A model generated the notes under the pieces. That model did not search any database. It worked only from the letters and a program-made list of their open reading frames with translations, and was not told the origin of the DNA. A DNA stretch of 64,000 bases from Methylomonas sp. EFPC3 (GTDB lineage Bacteria > Pseudomonadota > Gammaproteobacteria > Methylococcales > Methylomonadaceae), in contig NZ_CP116398.1 in assembly GCF_029643245.1 (NCBI RefSeq), forward strand, positions 248,001 to 312,000. Direction: 5' to 3'. Shown here in pieces: positions 8,808 through 17,846 of this stretch; position 1 is the first letter of the stretch; every line of letters begins with the position of its first letter. Position numbers and translations under genes: made by a program.

Positions 8808-9703
8808 ATACGGTGCCGCAACAAGCCCATGTCTGCCCGATTTGCGCTGCCGAGCAGTCCAGGCCGATACCGTTCCGCGACCCCGATTCCGGGCTGCGGG
8901 TGTTGAAAACCGCCGGTTACCATTGGCGTTTATGCGGCACTTGCGGCAATGCCTTCCCGACGCAGACGGTGTCGTTGGCGGAACTGCAGCAATATTGGGA
9001 TCGCAACCGGGTAATCGATGATACGCCTGCCGCCGAGGCCGAGGCTGTCTGGCAAGGCCGTTGGCAGGCCAGCCAAGTTTGGGCGCAGCGGACTTACGAC
9101 TTTGTCGCGCCGTTTTTACGGCCGGATATGCAACATTTTCTCGATGTCGCTTGCGGGCTGGGCGCAACCGTCGCCCTGTTCCGCGATAAGGGCTGGCAGG
9201 CGGAAGGGGTCGATGCCGACCCGAACACGCGGCAATTCCACGAAAAAGCCGGAGTGTCGGTGACGATAGGGCAGGTGGAGAATTTGCAGCCGGGAGCTGC
9301 TTTCGATGTGGTTTCGATCGCGCATGCGATTTATTTCGTCAGCCGGCCGCGGCAGTTCGTGCAGCAGGTGGCGGCGATGCTGAAGCCCGACGGCCTGTTC
9401 GCCGTTATCGTCAGCGATTTGTTGTCGTCGTTGAGCGACAGTTGTCCGGGTTATGCGCACACCTGGTATCCGAGCGCCGATGCGCTGGTCTATCTGCTGG
9501 AGCAGGAAGGTTTCGTCGTGATTGCCCGCCGCCGATTGAAAGGCTCGATCATGATTTTGGCAAAACCCGGCCAAACCGGTGCGCCGCGGGCGTTTCCGCG
9601 CCGCGACTACTGGCTGCACATGAGTCAGGCCTGGCGCTTTAAATTGTTGGGCCGGTCTTACCGCTGCCTGGTAAACGGTTTAAAAAAACTGTTGCGGAAA
9701 TAG
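8804..9703 (+). CDS. Zinc-ribbon class I SAM-dependent methyltransferase
   Basis: 299 residues. An N-terminal four-cysteine ribbon (CPIC near residue 11 and CGTCG near residue 44) precedes a Methyltransf_11/23-type core. The SAM-binding motif I is FLDVACGLGATVALF near residue 105, and the post-II acidic EGVDADPNTR follows. The mid-domain FDVVSIAHAIYFV with MLKPDGLFAVIV is typical of small-molecule methyltransferases. The start overlaps the previous stop as ATGA. A role in methylating a sugar or a lipid-linked glycan is inferred from its place in the operon. The following 110 bases are the largest gap in the locus and contain two hairpins. Confidence 0.85.
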   Translation: MNTVPQQAHVCPICAAEQSRPIPFRDPDSGLRVLKTAGYHWRLCGTCGNAFPTQTVSLAELQQYWDRNRVIDDTPAAEAEAVWQGRWQASQVWAQRTYDFVAPFLRPDMQHFLDVACGLGATVALFRDKGWQAEGVDADPNTRQFHEKAGVSVTIGQVENLQPGAAFDVVSIAHAIYFVSRPRQFVQQVAAMLKPDGLFAVIVSDLLSSLSDSCPGYAHTWYPSADALVYLLEQEGFVVIARRRLKGSIMILAKPGQTGAPRAFPRRDYWLHMSQAWRFKLLGRSYRCLVNGLKKLLRK

Positions 9704-9738
9704 TTTGGATTGCTTATGCGTAACGGCACTTCAGGCAT

Positions 9739-9792
9739 CCGGCCAGAGGCCGGAAACGGCAAATTTGGGGTGCGGCTTGTCCGCACCGTTTT
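9739..9792 (+). terminator. Two tandem hairpins, possible attenuator or terminator
   Basis: Between the two methyltransferase genes lie two inverted repeats. CCGGCC/GGCCGG has a 3-base loop (9739-9753), and GGTGCGG/CCGCACC has a 5-base loop (9769-9787) and is followed by GTTTTG. The second looks like a weak intrinsic terminator with only four T residues. Because genes on both sides point the same way, it may reduce rather than end transcription into the distal half of the locus. Confidence 0.4.
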
Positions 9793-9812
9793 GAGAATAG
9801 GGGAGAACTGGC

Positions 9813-10616
9813 ATGGGGCACGCGGCTGAGGTCGAGTCCGGAGAACGTTTTGAATTCGGCGAAAATTGGGCGCGTTTCTTGGCCGAGCTGTCGGATGAAA
9901 AAATCGCCGCGGCGGAGGCGTCGCTGAAACGGATGCTGGGCGTTGAGTCTTTGCAGGGCAAGACCTTTCTCGATGCGGGCTCCGGCAGTGGCTTGTTTTC
10001 GCTGGCGGCGGCGCGCCTGGGGGCAACGGTGCATTCCTTCGATTTCGACCCGAGTTCGGTTAAATGTACCGAACGGATCAAGCAGCTTAAATTCCCGGAC
10101 TGCGAACGCTGGCGGATCGAGAGCGGATCGGTACTGGATCGAGCCTATGTCTCGGCATTAGGTGATTTCGATGTGGTCTATTCCTGGGGCGTGTTACACC
10201 ATACCGGCGATATGGCTGCGGCATTTGCCAATATCTCCGCTTGCGTCAAACCGGGCGGTTTGCTGTTTATCGCGATTTACAACGACCAGGGCTGGATTAG
10301 CCGCTATTGGACCTGGGTCAAACGATTGTACAACCGCAGCAGGATTGCCAAACCGGTATTGATCGCATGCCATGCCCCTTACTTGCTGGGCCTGCGTTGG
10401 CTGGTGCGCGCTGCCAGCGGACGGCTGTCGATCGAGCGCGGCATGACGATATGGTACGACATGATCGATTGGTTGGGCGGTTATCCGTTCGAAGTGGCCA
10501 AGCCGGAACAAGTCTTCGCTTATTTCCGCGATCGCGGTTTTACGTTGACCGAAATGACGACTTGCGGCGGCCGCATGGGCTGTAACGAATTTGTGTTCCG
10601 CCTTGCCAACCGCTAA
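9813..10616 (+). CDS. Class I SAM-dependent methyltransferase
   Basis: 267 residues, preceded by a good ribosome site (GGGGAG about 8 bases upstream). Motif I is FLDAGSGSGLFSLAAARLGA near residue 52, followed by SFDFDPSSVKC. VVYSWGVLHHTGDM is the typical motif of Methyltransf_11-type enzymes, with the LHH stretch. The C-terminal part (WYDMIDWLGGYPFEVAKPEQV) is often seen in methyltransferases of polysaccharide clusters. The methyl acceptor is unknown. It is the first gene after the hairpin-containing gap, so it may head a second transcriptional block running to the glycosyltransferase ending at 14861. Confidence 0.88.
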   Translation: MGHAAEVESGERFEFGENWARFLAELSDEKIAAAEASLKRMLGVESLQGKTFLDAGSGSGLFSLAAARLGATVHSFDFDPSSVKCTERIKQLKFPDCERWRIESGSVLDRAYVSALGDFDVVYSWGVLHHTGDMAAAFANISACVKPGGLLFIAIYNDQGWISRYWTWVKRLYNRSRIAKPVLIACHAPYLLGLRWLVRAASGRLSIERGMTIWYDMIDWLGGYPFEVAKPEQVFAYFRDRGFTLTEMTTCGGRMGCNEFVFRLANR

Positions 10617-11766
10617 CGTCAATCGCATCGTCGTCGTCCACGTCATCACCGGCCTGAACGTCGGCGGTGCCGAGCGCATGCTGTGGAAATTGCTGGCCCA
10701 TGTCGACCGGGAGCGGTTCGACATGCGGGTGGTGTGCCTGATTGGCGACGGGCCGGTCGCCGACGATATCCGCGCCTTGGGCATATCGGTATTGTGTTTG
10801 GGGGCTCGGTCGCCGGCGAGCGGCTTGAAAGCCGTCGGCCGTTTGCGCGAATATTTGCTCGCGGCACGGCCGGATATTGTGCAAGGCTGGATGTACCACG
10901 GTAATTTTGCGGCCTGGGCGGGCCGTTTGCTGATCGGCCGGCGGGTACCGTTGATCTGGGGTGTACGGCAGAGTCTTTACGACATCAATAAAGAAAAGCC
11001 GGGTACCGCGAAAATCATCCGCTTGTGCGCCTGGCTGTCCGGAGCGGCGACTAAAATCCTGTACAACTCGCAAACCGCCAAACAGCACCACGAAAACATA
11101 GGTTATGCGCCGGAGCGCGGCGATTGGCTGCCGAACGGTTTCGACACCAACGTATTCCGGCCGGAGCCGGCGGCGCGGACTGCATTGCGGGAAGAGCTCG
11201 GCTTGCAGCCGCAAGCGGCGTTGGTCGGCATGGTCGCCCGCTACGATCCGATGAAAGGCCATGCCAATTTTCTAAAGGCCGCCCAACTGTTGGCCGAGCG
11301 GCGCAACGATGTGCATTTCGTGTTGGCCGGGCGTGGGGTCGACTCGCAAAACCGCGTGTTTGTCGACGCCGAACGCAGCTCCGCTTTACCAGGCCGTTTG
11401 CATCTTTTGGGCGAACGCCAGGATATTGCAAGCATCACTGCCGCGCTGGATATCGCCGTCACGCCTTCGGTTTCGGAAGGCTTTGCTAATGCGATCGGCG
11501 AAGCGATGAGTTGCGCGGTGCCGTGCGTGGTGACCGATGTCGGCGATTCCGCGGCGGTTTTGGGCGACGGCGGCCGAGTCGTTGTTGCCGAGGATTCGCA
11601 GACGTTGGCGGCCGCAATTGGCGAACTGCTCGATTTGGCGCCGGAACGGCGACAGGCGATTGGTATGCAGGCCCGGCAGCGGGTGCTGGAGCAGTTTTCG
11701 ATTCAAGCGGTGGCACAGCGTTATCAAGATCTATACCGCAGTTTGGCTGCGGCCGAGGATGCTTAA
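10603..11766 (+). CDS. Glycosyltransferase family 4
   Basis: About 387 residues. The family signature NRIVVVHVITGLNVGGAERML is at the very N-terminus, so the start must lie before the first ATG (10678). The candidates are TTG 10603, chosen here, or TTG 10591. Both overlap the upstream methyltransferase gene, giving coupled translation from a weak start codon. The C-terminal donor domain has LVGMVARYDPMKGHANFL and VTPSVSEGFANAIGEAMSCAVPCV, the EGFxNxxxEAM form of the GT4 E-x7-E motif. It likely adds one sugar of the repeat unit at the cytoplasmic membrane face. Specificity is unknown. Confidence 0.92.
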   Translation: MPTANVNRIVVVHVITGLNVGGAERMLWKLLAHVDRERFDMRVVCLIGDGPVADDIRALGISVLCLGARSPASGLKAVGRLREYLLAARPDIVQGWMYHGNFAAWAGRLLIGRRVPLIWGVRQSLYDINKEKPGTAKIIRLCAWLSGAATKILYNSQTAKQHHENIGYAPERGDWLPNGFDTNVFRPEPAARTALREELGLQPQAALVGMVARYDPMKGHANFLKAAQLLAERRNDVHFVLAGRGVDSQNRVFVDAERSSALPGRLHLLGERQDIASITAALDIAVTPSVSEGFANAIGEAMSCAVPCVVTDVGDSAAVLGDGGRVVVAEDSQTLAAAIGELLDLAPERRQAIGMQARQRVLEQFSIQAVAQRYQDLYRSLAAAEDA

Positions 11767-11769
11767 GCG

Positions 11770-13725
11770 ATGTGCGGCATAGCGGGTTTTTTCGGCATTG
11801 GCCTGTCCGACCCGGAAGCGGTTCTGCAAGCGATGGGCGATGCAATTCGCAGTCGCGGCCCCGACGATAGCGGGATTTTCCGAAGTGCCGAGGACGGGAT
11901 CGGCTTGGTGCACCGCCGGCTGTCCATCGTCGACCTGTCGCCGGCTGGGCATCAACCGATGCTGTCGTCCTGTCGGCGCTATGTCATCGTTTTCAACGGC
12001 GAAATTTACAACCATCCGGCGTTGCGCGAACAACTCGAGCGCTCCGGGCAGGCGCCGATCTGGCGCGGGCATTCCGACACCGAAACCTTATTGGCGGCCA
12101 TCGCCGCCTGGGGTTTGCGCAAAGCGCTGGAGTCGGCGGTGGGTATGTTTGCGCTGGCTTTATGGGATCGGGATAAGCGTGAGCTGTCGTTGGCGCGGGA
12201 CCGCTTGGGCGAAAAGCCGCTGTATTACGGTCGGGTAGCCGCCGGTTTGGCTTTTGCTTCGGAACTGAAAGCCTTGCGGGCAATTCCGGGTTTCGTCGGC
12301 GACATTGATCGCCAAGCTCTGGCGCTGTACATGCGGCATAACTACGTTCCCGGCCCGTTCAGTATTTACACCGGTATCAACAAGTTGGTTCCGGGCAGTC
12401 TGTTGACCTTCGACCGCAGCCAGATTGCATCGGGCAATTCGCCGGAGCCCGATCTGTTCTGGTCCGCCGCCGCTGCGGCTAGAGACGGCTTGGCCGCGCC
12501 GTTCCCGTTTAATTCCGCAGACGAGGCGGCCGACGCGCTGGAACAAAAGTTGCGCGAGGCCTTGCGCGGCCAGATGGTGGCCGATGTGCCATTGGGTGCA
12601 TTTTTGTCGGGCGGCGTGGATTCGTCGACGATTGTCGCGTTAATGCAGGCCGAGGCGCGGGCTGCGGGTGCACCGCCGGTCAAGACTTTTACCATCGGCT
12701 TTGGCGAGGATGCGTTCGACGAGGCCCGCTACGCAAAGGCGGTGGCCCGGCATTTGGGTACCGAGCATAGCGAGCTTTACGTCAGCTCCAATGACGCGTT
12801 GGCCATCATTCCCGAGTTGCCGGCGATTTACGACGAACCGTTTGCCGATTCGTCGCAATTGCCGACGTGCCTGGTTTCGCGCATGGCCCGACAGCAGGTT
12901 ACGGTGGCCTTGTCCGGCGACGGCGGCGACGAATTGTTCGGCGGCTACGGCCGCTACCGGATGGCGCAGCGGCTATGGGCCAAGCTGGCAGCGGTGCCTT
13001 TGCCGCTGCGGAATGCGCTAGCCAGCGTTTTACAAGGCGTACCGGTCAAAGGCTGGGACGCTCTGTACGCTGTTGTCCAGCCCTTGTTGCCGGCCGGCAT
13101 GCGTATCGGTTTCCCGGGGGACAAGATTCATAAAGGGGCTGGCTTGTTACATAGCGCCAATCCTGCCGAGTTGTACTTGAACCTGATCAGTCATTGGCAA
13201 CCGGCCGATGTGGTGCTCGACGGCGACTCTGGAACTGCGTTGCTGAAAAGTTGGCCGGAATTGCCGGAGTTGCTCGAACAAATGATGTTGTTCGATAGTT
13301 GCAGTTATCTGCCGGACGACATTCTGGTCAAGGTCGACCGGGCGGCAATGCATGTCGGCCTGGAAACCCGGGTGCCGCTGCTCGACCATCGTTTGTTCGA
13401 GTTTGCCTGGAAATTGCCGCGGCAGATGAAGGTGCGCGACGGCGAAGCCAAATGGCTATTGCGCCGGGTGTTGTACCGGCATGTGCCGCGCGAGTTGATC
13501 GAACGGCCGAAAATGGGTTTCGCGGTACCGCTCGAAGAGTGGCTGCGCGGGCCGTTGCGCGACTGGGCTGAGGCCTTGCTCGACCGTTCCCGGCTCAGCC
13601 GCGACGGTTATTTCGATCCGGAGCCGATCAGGCGCAAATGGGCCGAGCATTTGTCCGGTCGGCGGAATTGGCGATTTTTGTTGTGGGATGTTTTGATGTT
13701 CAATGCCTGGCTAGATCAGCAATGA
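11770..13725 (+). CDS. asnB: Asparagine synthase (glutamine-hydrolysing) type amidotransferase
   Basis: 651 residues. The N-terminal class II glutaminase domain begins MCGIAGFF, with catalytic Cys2. The synthetase domain has the pyrophosphate loop FLSGGVDSS near residue 280 and DGGDELFGGYGRY near residue 385. Asparagine synthases make Asn from Asp, ATP and Gln. Paralogues of this length inside surface-polysaccharide loci are common and are thought to amidate carboxylated sugars or other acids, which may be the case here. The locus context favours that over general asparagine supply, but sequence alone cannot separate them. The stop overlaps the next start as ATGA. Confidence 0.93.
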   Translation: MCGIAGFFGIGLSDPEAVLQAMGDAIRSRGPDDSGIFRSAEDGIGLVHRRLSIVDLSPAGHQPMLSSCRRYVIVFNGEIYNHPALREQLERSGQAPIWRGHSDTETLLAAIAAWGLRKALESAVGMFALALWDRDKRELSLARDRLGEKPLYYGRVAAGLAFASELKALRAIPGFVGDIDRQALALYMRHNYVPGPFSIYTGINKLVPGSLLTFDRSQIASGNSPEPDLFWSAAAAARDGLAAPFPFNSADEAADALEQKLREALRGQMVADVPLGAFLSGGVDSSTIVALMQAEARAAGAPPVKTFTIGFGEDAFDEARYAKAVARHLGTEHSELYVSSNDALAIIPELPAIYDEPFADSSQLPTCLVSRMARQQVTVALSGDGGDELFGGYGRYRMAQRLWAKLAAVPLPLRNALASVLQGVPVKGWDALYAVVQPLLPAGMRIGFPGDKIHKGAGLLHSANPAELYLNLISHWQPADVVLDGDSGTALLKSWPELPELLEQMMLFDSCSYLPDDILVKVDRAAMHVGLETRVPLLDHRLFEFAWKLPRQMKVRDGEAKWLLRRVLYRHVPRELIERPKMGFAVPLEEWLRGPLRDWAEALLDRSRLSRDGYFDPEPIRRKWAEHLSGRRNWRFLLWDVLMFNAWLDQQ

Positions 13726-14861
13726 GTAACAAACTGTTGGTGGTCTGCAACGACCTGGATTTTTTTCTGCTGCACCGGCTGCCGGAAACCAGCGGGGCGC
13801 TGAAACAGGGTTACGAAGTCCACGTTGCGACCCCGCCTGGGGCGCGGGTTGCGGAAGTCCGCGATCTCGGTTTTATCTATCACGAGCTGGTGCTGACCCG
13901 GAGCGGCCAAAACCCGATGGCGGAGCTGGCAGCGCTCCGGGCGATGTATGCGCTATTCAAGCGGGTGCAACCCGATCTGGTTTACTTGATGACGGTCAAG
14001 CCTATCCTCTACGGCGGCATCGCCGCGCGCTTGGCTGGGGTCAAGGCCGTGGTTGCCGCGGTATTCGGTATGGGCTATCTGTTTACCGATACCCGGCTTA
14101 AAACCCGAATCCTCCGAACTTTGGTTTCCCGGCTATACCGTTTGGCGCTGGGGCACCGGAATATCCGCGTGATCTTTCAGAATCCGACCGATCGCGATCT
14201 GATGGTCGGGCTAGGCGTCGTCCTGCCGGAAAACACCGTATTGGTGCGCGGTTCCGGGGTCGACTTGCAGCGCTTCGCCGTTATCCCGGAGCCGGAAGGC
14301 CGGCCGGTCGTGTTGATGGCGGCGCGCTTGCTGTACGATAAAGGCGTCAGGGAATACGTCGAGGCCGCCCGCTTGTTGTGTGAACAGGGTGTCGACGCGC
14401 GCTTTGTGCTGGTCGGCGACCGCGATGACGGCAATCCTTCCAGTCTAAGCCGTCAGGAAGTCGAAGCGTTGCGTGCCGATCCGAATATCGAATTCCTCGG
14501 TTTTCAAAAGGATATGCCGCAACTGTTGGCCGCTGCCAATATCGTGGTATTGCCCTCCTACCGCGAGGGCTTGCCCAGAGTGTTGGAAGAGGCCGCCGCC
14601 TGCGGGCGGGCGGTCATTACAACCGATGTACCGGGTTGCCGCGATGCGATCGAAACCGATGTCAGCGGTTTGTTGGTACCGGTGAGAGACGCCGTTGCGC
14701 TGGCAGATGCGATTCGGCGTCTATTGGCCGATGGCGGTTTGCGGCGGGAGATTGGGCGGCGGGGCCGGCAACTGGCCGAGCGACGCTATGCCGTTGCAGC
14801 CATCGTCGACGCTCATCTGGCGATTTACCGCGAATTAATCTCTGAAACTGCCGACGTCTGA
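13722..14861 (+). CDS. Glycosyltransferase family 4 (PglA/CapM-like)
   Basis: 379 residues from ATG 13722. The start (NKLLVVCNDLDFFLLHRLP) and DLVYLMTVKPILYGGIAARLAGVKAVVA are typical of GT4 enzymes that add N-acetylgalactosamine- or fucosamine-type sugars to undecaprenyl-linked acceptors (the PglA/WbnK/CapM group). The donor domain has LMAARLLYDKGVREYVEAA and VLPSYREGLPRVLEEAAACGRAVI, the E-x7-E motif. It is the last gene of the locus. The 118 bases downstream hold no clear terminator before the trhP promoter. Donor assignment by group is tentative. Confidence 0.92.
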   Translation: MSNKLLVVCNDLDFFLLHRLPETSGALKQGYEVHVATPPGARVAEVRDLGFIYHELVLTRSGQNPMAELAALRAMYALFKRVQPDLVYLMTVKPILYGGIAARLAGVKAVVAAVFGMGYLFTDTRLKTRILRTLVSRLYRLALGHRNIRVIFQNPTDRDLMVGLGVVLPENTVLVRGSGVDLQRFAVIPEPEGRPVVLMAARLLYDKGVREYVEAARLLCEQGVDARFVLVGDRDDGNPSSLSRQEVEALRADPNIEFLGFQKDMPQLLAAANIVVLPSYREGLPRVLEEAAACGRAVITTDVPGCRDAIETDVSGLLVPVRDAVALADAIRRLLADGGLRREIGRRGRQLAERRYAVAAIVDAHLAIYRELISETADV

Positions 14862-14942
14862 TTATTCGGTGCCGCTTTACCTCCTGCACTGAACGAGCGG
14901 ACGACGGTGATTTTCGTAGTGGCCTGATTTTGCCCGAAATTT

Positions 14943-14951
14943 TGCTAAAAT
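14943..14951 (+). promoter_or_regulatory. Extended -10 promoter for trhP
   Basis: TGC followed by TAAAAT forms an extended -10 element 29 bases before the trhP ATG. No good -35 hexamer lies at the normal distance, which is acceptable for extended -10 promoters. It separates the housekeeping genes from the glycan operon upstream. Confidence 0.45.
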
Positions 14952-14979
14952 GGCCGCCATTTCCTTTTCTCGAGCTGAC

Positions 14980-16335
14980 ATGAAACACATCGAACTCCTT
15001 TCCCCGGCCGGTACCTTGCGCAATATGCGTTACGCGTTTGCTTTCGGTGCCGATGCGGTTTATGCCGGGCAGCCGCGCTACAGTCTCCGGGTGCGCAATA
15101 ACGATTTCCTATCCGAGAATCTGGCTAAAGGCATTGCCGAAGCCCATCAGTTGGGGAAAAAATTCTTTCTGGCAGCTAATGTGATTCCGCATAACGCCAA
15201 AATCAAAACCTTTTTGAAGGACATGGCGCCGATCATCGCGATGCAGCCCGACGCGCTGATCATGGCCGATCCGGGTTTGATCATGATGACCCGCGAACAA
15301 TGGCCGGAGATGCCGATTCATTTGTCGGTGCAAGCCAATACCGTCAACTATGCCAGTGTTAGGTTCTGGAAGAGCATGGGCGTGGAACGGGTGATTTTGT
15401 CGCGCGAACTGTCGCTGGACGAGATCGCCGAGATTCGCCAGCAATGCCCGGATATGGAGTTGGAAGTGTTTGTGCACGGCGCGCTGTGCATCGCTTATTC
15501 CGGCCGCTGCTTGCTGTCGGGCTACTTCAATCATCGCGATCCTAACCAAGGCACTTGTACCAATTCCTGCCGCTGGAAATACGATACCAAACCGGCGGTG
15601 GAAAACGCTGAGGGCGATTATTTGTTGGCCGATAGCGCGGTTATTTCCATGACCGATTTGAACCAGGGGCTAAACACTGCCAGTTGCGGCGGCGCCGATC
15701 GGCATCCTCTCGCCGACAATATTTATTTCCTGGAAGAAGAAGGGCGGCCGGGCGAGCTGTTGCCGGTGATGGAAGACGAGAACGGCACCTACATCATGAA
15801 TTCCAAGGATCTGCGCGCGATTGAGCACGTGCAGCGCTTGGTGGAAATCGGCATCGATAGTTTGAAAATCGAGGGCCGCACCAAATCCCATTTTTACGTC
15901 GCTCGTACCGCACAGACTTACCGCCAAGCCATCGACGATGCTCTAGCCGGACGGCCGTTCCAACCGGAGTTGCTCGGTATTCTGGATAATCTGGCCAACC
16001 GCGGCTACACCGACGGCTTTTACCAGCGCCACCACACCCACGAACACCAAAATTATCTGTCCGGCTATTCGAAAAGTCACCAGCAGCAGTTTTGCGGCGA
16101 AATTACCGGTTTCGACGCCGCGACCGGCATGGCCGATGTCAGTGTCAAAAACAAGTTTGCGCTGGGCGACAAATTGGAGCTGATTCTGCCGAGCGGCAAT
16201 CGGGATATCGTCGTGGAACACATGGTCGATAAATACGGCCAGCCGATGCAGGAAGCGGCCGGCGGCGGCTACGAAGTGAAGATTCCGTTGCCGACCGCTG
16301 AGTGCGATTACGGTTTGTTGGCCCGTTATTACTGA
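14980..16335 (+). CDS. trhP: tRNA 5-hydroxyuridine synthesis protein, peptidase U32 family
   Basis: 451 residues from ATG 14980, matching E. coli TrhP/YegQ in length. It works in prephenate-dependent formation of 5-hydroxyuridine at tRNA position 34, the precursor of cmo5U/mcmo5U. The N-terminus HIELLSPAGTLRNMRYAFAFGADAVYAG is the U32 barrel entrance. The central cysteines in GALCIAYSGRCLLSGY and GTCTNSCRW are the conserved Fe-S-type set of the family, with IEGRTKSHFYVARTA after them. The C-terminal domain ends DYGLLARYY. An in-frame start at 14950 lacks family similarity. It is the first gene of a short + strand run with rraA. Confidence 0.95.
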   Translation: MKHIELLSPAGTLRNMRYAFAFGADAVYAGQPRYSLRVRNNDFLSENLAKGIAEAHQLGKKFFLAANVIPHNAKIKTFLKDMAPIIAMQPDALIMADPGLIMMTREQWPEMPIHLSVQANTVNYASVRFWKSMGVERVILSRELSLDEIAEIRQQCPDMELEVFVHGALCIAYSGRCLLSGYFNHRDPNQGTCTNSCRWKYDTKPAVENAEGDYLLADSAVISMTDLNQGLNTASCGGADRHPLADNIYFLEEEGRPGELLPVMEDENGTYIMNSKDLRAIEHVQRLVEIGIDSLKIEGRTKSHFYVARTAQTYRQAIDDALAGRPFQPELLGILDNLANRGYTDGFYQRHHTHEHQNYLSGYSKSHQQQFCGEITGFDAATGMADVSVKNKFALGDKLELILPSGNRDIVVEHMVDKYGQPMQEAAGGGYEVKIPLPTAECDYGLLARYY

Positions 16336-16350
16336 TTGGCGGAGGCGAGT

Positions 16351-16836
16351 ATGAGCTTCGATACGGCGGATTTATGTGACCGTTTTGCCCAAACCGACAG
16401 TTTTCAGGTGGCAGAACCGGTGCTGCGCCATTTCGGCGGTAACCGCCGGTTCTGCGGTCAAATCACGACGCTAAAAGTGTTCGAGGACAATTCGCTGGTC
16501 CGCGCCGTGTTGGCGGAGAAAGTCGACGGCCGCGTATTGGTGGTCGACGGTGGCGGTTCCAAGCGTTGCGCGCTGATCGGCGATACCCTGGCCGGCTTGG
16601 CGCTGGAGAACGGTTGGCAGGGGATCGTGGTCTACGGCAGTATCCGCGGCTCCGAACTGATCCGGCAGCTGCCGATCGGCGTGATGGCGTTGAACACGAA
16701 TCCGTTACGCAGCAACAAGCACGGCCACGGTGACCGCGACGTGATGATCACGTTTGCCGGCGTCAATTTCAAAAAAGACCATTATTTATATGCCGATGGC
16801 GACGGAATTATCGTCTCGGATGCGAAATTGGATTAG
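16351..16836 (+). CDS. rraA: Regulator of ribonuclease E activity A
   Basis: 161 residues from ATG 16351, the same length as E. coli RraA. It binds RNase E and slows mRNA decay. DTADLCDRFAQTDSFQVAEP opens the protein, and the conserved GGNRRFCGQITTLKVFEDNSL and VVYGSIRGSELIRQLPIGVMAL blocks follow. The same fold is found in class II aldolases (HMG/CHA aldolase). Some family members decarboxylate oxaloacetate, so an enzymatic role cannot be excluded. An upstream in-frame TTG at 16336 directly follows the trhP stop and is less likely. It is 15 bases from trhP and probably cotranscribed. Confidence 0.93.
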   Translation: MSFDTADLCDRFAQTDSFQVAEPVLRHFGGNRRFCGQITTLKVFEDNSLVRAVLAEKVDGRVLVVDGGGSKRCALIGDTLAGLALENGWQGIVVYGSIRGSELIRQLPIGVMALNTNPLRSNKHGHGDRDVMITFAGVNFKKDHYLYADGDGIIVSDAKLD

Positions 16837-16873
16837 AATTCTTCCGTCTTAACCCAGTAAAACACTCAAGAAT

Positions 16874-17830
16874 ATGCAAATAGTACTCGCTAACCCCCGT
16901 GGATTCTGTGCTGGCGTCGATCGGGCCATTGAAATCGTCGATCAAGCGATCGATACGTTTGGTGCGCCGATTTACGTACGACACGAAGTGGTGCACAACC
17001 GCACCGTAGTCGATGGCTTAAAGGAAAAGGGTGCCGTTTTTATCGAAGAACTCAGTGACGTGCCGGTCGGCTCTTATCTGATATTCAGTGCTCATGGCGT
17101 GTCCAAGGCGGTGCAGCAAGAAGCGGAGGAGCGCCAGTTGACGGTGTTCGATGCGACTTGTCCGCTGGTGACCAAGGTGCATATGCAGGTGGCCAAACAT
17201 GCCAAACAGGACCGGGAAGTGATTTTGATCGGCCACGCCGGTCATCCCGAAGTTGAGGGTACCATGGGCCAGTATGATAAATGCACCGAGCACGGCGATA
17301 TTTATCTGGTCGAAACGCCGGAAGACGTCAAAAACCTGAAGGTCAACAATCCGGACAATCTGGCTTACGTGACGCAAACCACGCTGTCGATGACGGATAC
17401 TAAAGTCATGGTCGACGCGTTGCGCGAACACTTTCCGTCGATCAAGGAACAAAAGAAAGACGACATTTGCTACGCCACCCAAAACCGCCAAGATGCCGTA
17501 CACGACTTGGCGAAAATCTCCGATCTGATTCTGGTGGTCGGTTCGCCTAACAGTTCCAATTCCAATCGTTTGCGGGAGATTGCCGAACAACTGGGCAAAC
17601 CGGCCTACCTGATCGACACCTATAAGGATTTGAAACAAGAATGGCTGGACGGTATCGAAGTGGTCGGTGTGACCGCCGGCGCCTCGGCCCCGGAAGTGCT
17701 GGTGCAGGAAGTGATCAACCAATTGAAGGAGTGGGGCGGTGAAGACACTGCCGTGCGTGAGAACAAAGGTATCGAAGAAAAAGTGGTGTTTTCGATTCCG
17801 AAAGAATTGAAAAAAGCCATGGAAGCCTGA
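16874..17830 (+). CDS. ispH: 4-hydroxy-3-methylbut-2-enyl diphosphate reductase
   Basis: 318 residues. It carries out the last step of the MEP isoprenoid pathway, reducing HMBPP to IPP and DMAPP with a [4Fe-4S] cluster in the cytoplasm. The three cluster-binding cysteines lie in [18 protein letters not shown] (near residue 13), [12 protein letters not shown] (near 96) and CYATQNRQ (near 197). The conserved catalytic Glu region [10 protein letters not shown] and [11 protein letters not shown] are also present. Length and motifs match E. coli IspH (LytB). The start ATG 16874 leaves a 37-base gap after rraA. The rhodanese gene follows 16 bases later. Confidence 0.97.
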   Translation: MQIVLANPRGFCAGVDRAIEIVDQAIDTFGAPIYVRHEVVHNRTVVDGLKEKGAVFIEELSDVPVGSYLIFSAHGVSKAVQQEAEERQLTVFDATCPLVTKVHMQVAKHAKQDREVILIGHAGHPEVEGTMGQYDKCTEHGDIYLVETPEDVKNLKVNNPDNLAYVTQTTLSMTDTKVMVDALREHFPSIKEQKKDDICYATQNRQDAVHDLAKISDLILVVGSPNSSNSNRLREIAEQLGKPAYLIDTYKDLKQEWLDGIEVVGVTAGASAPEVLVQEVINQLKEWGGEDTAVRENKGIEEKVVFSIPKELKKAMEA

Positions 17831-17846
17831 TTTTTAGGAGTCGTTT

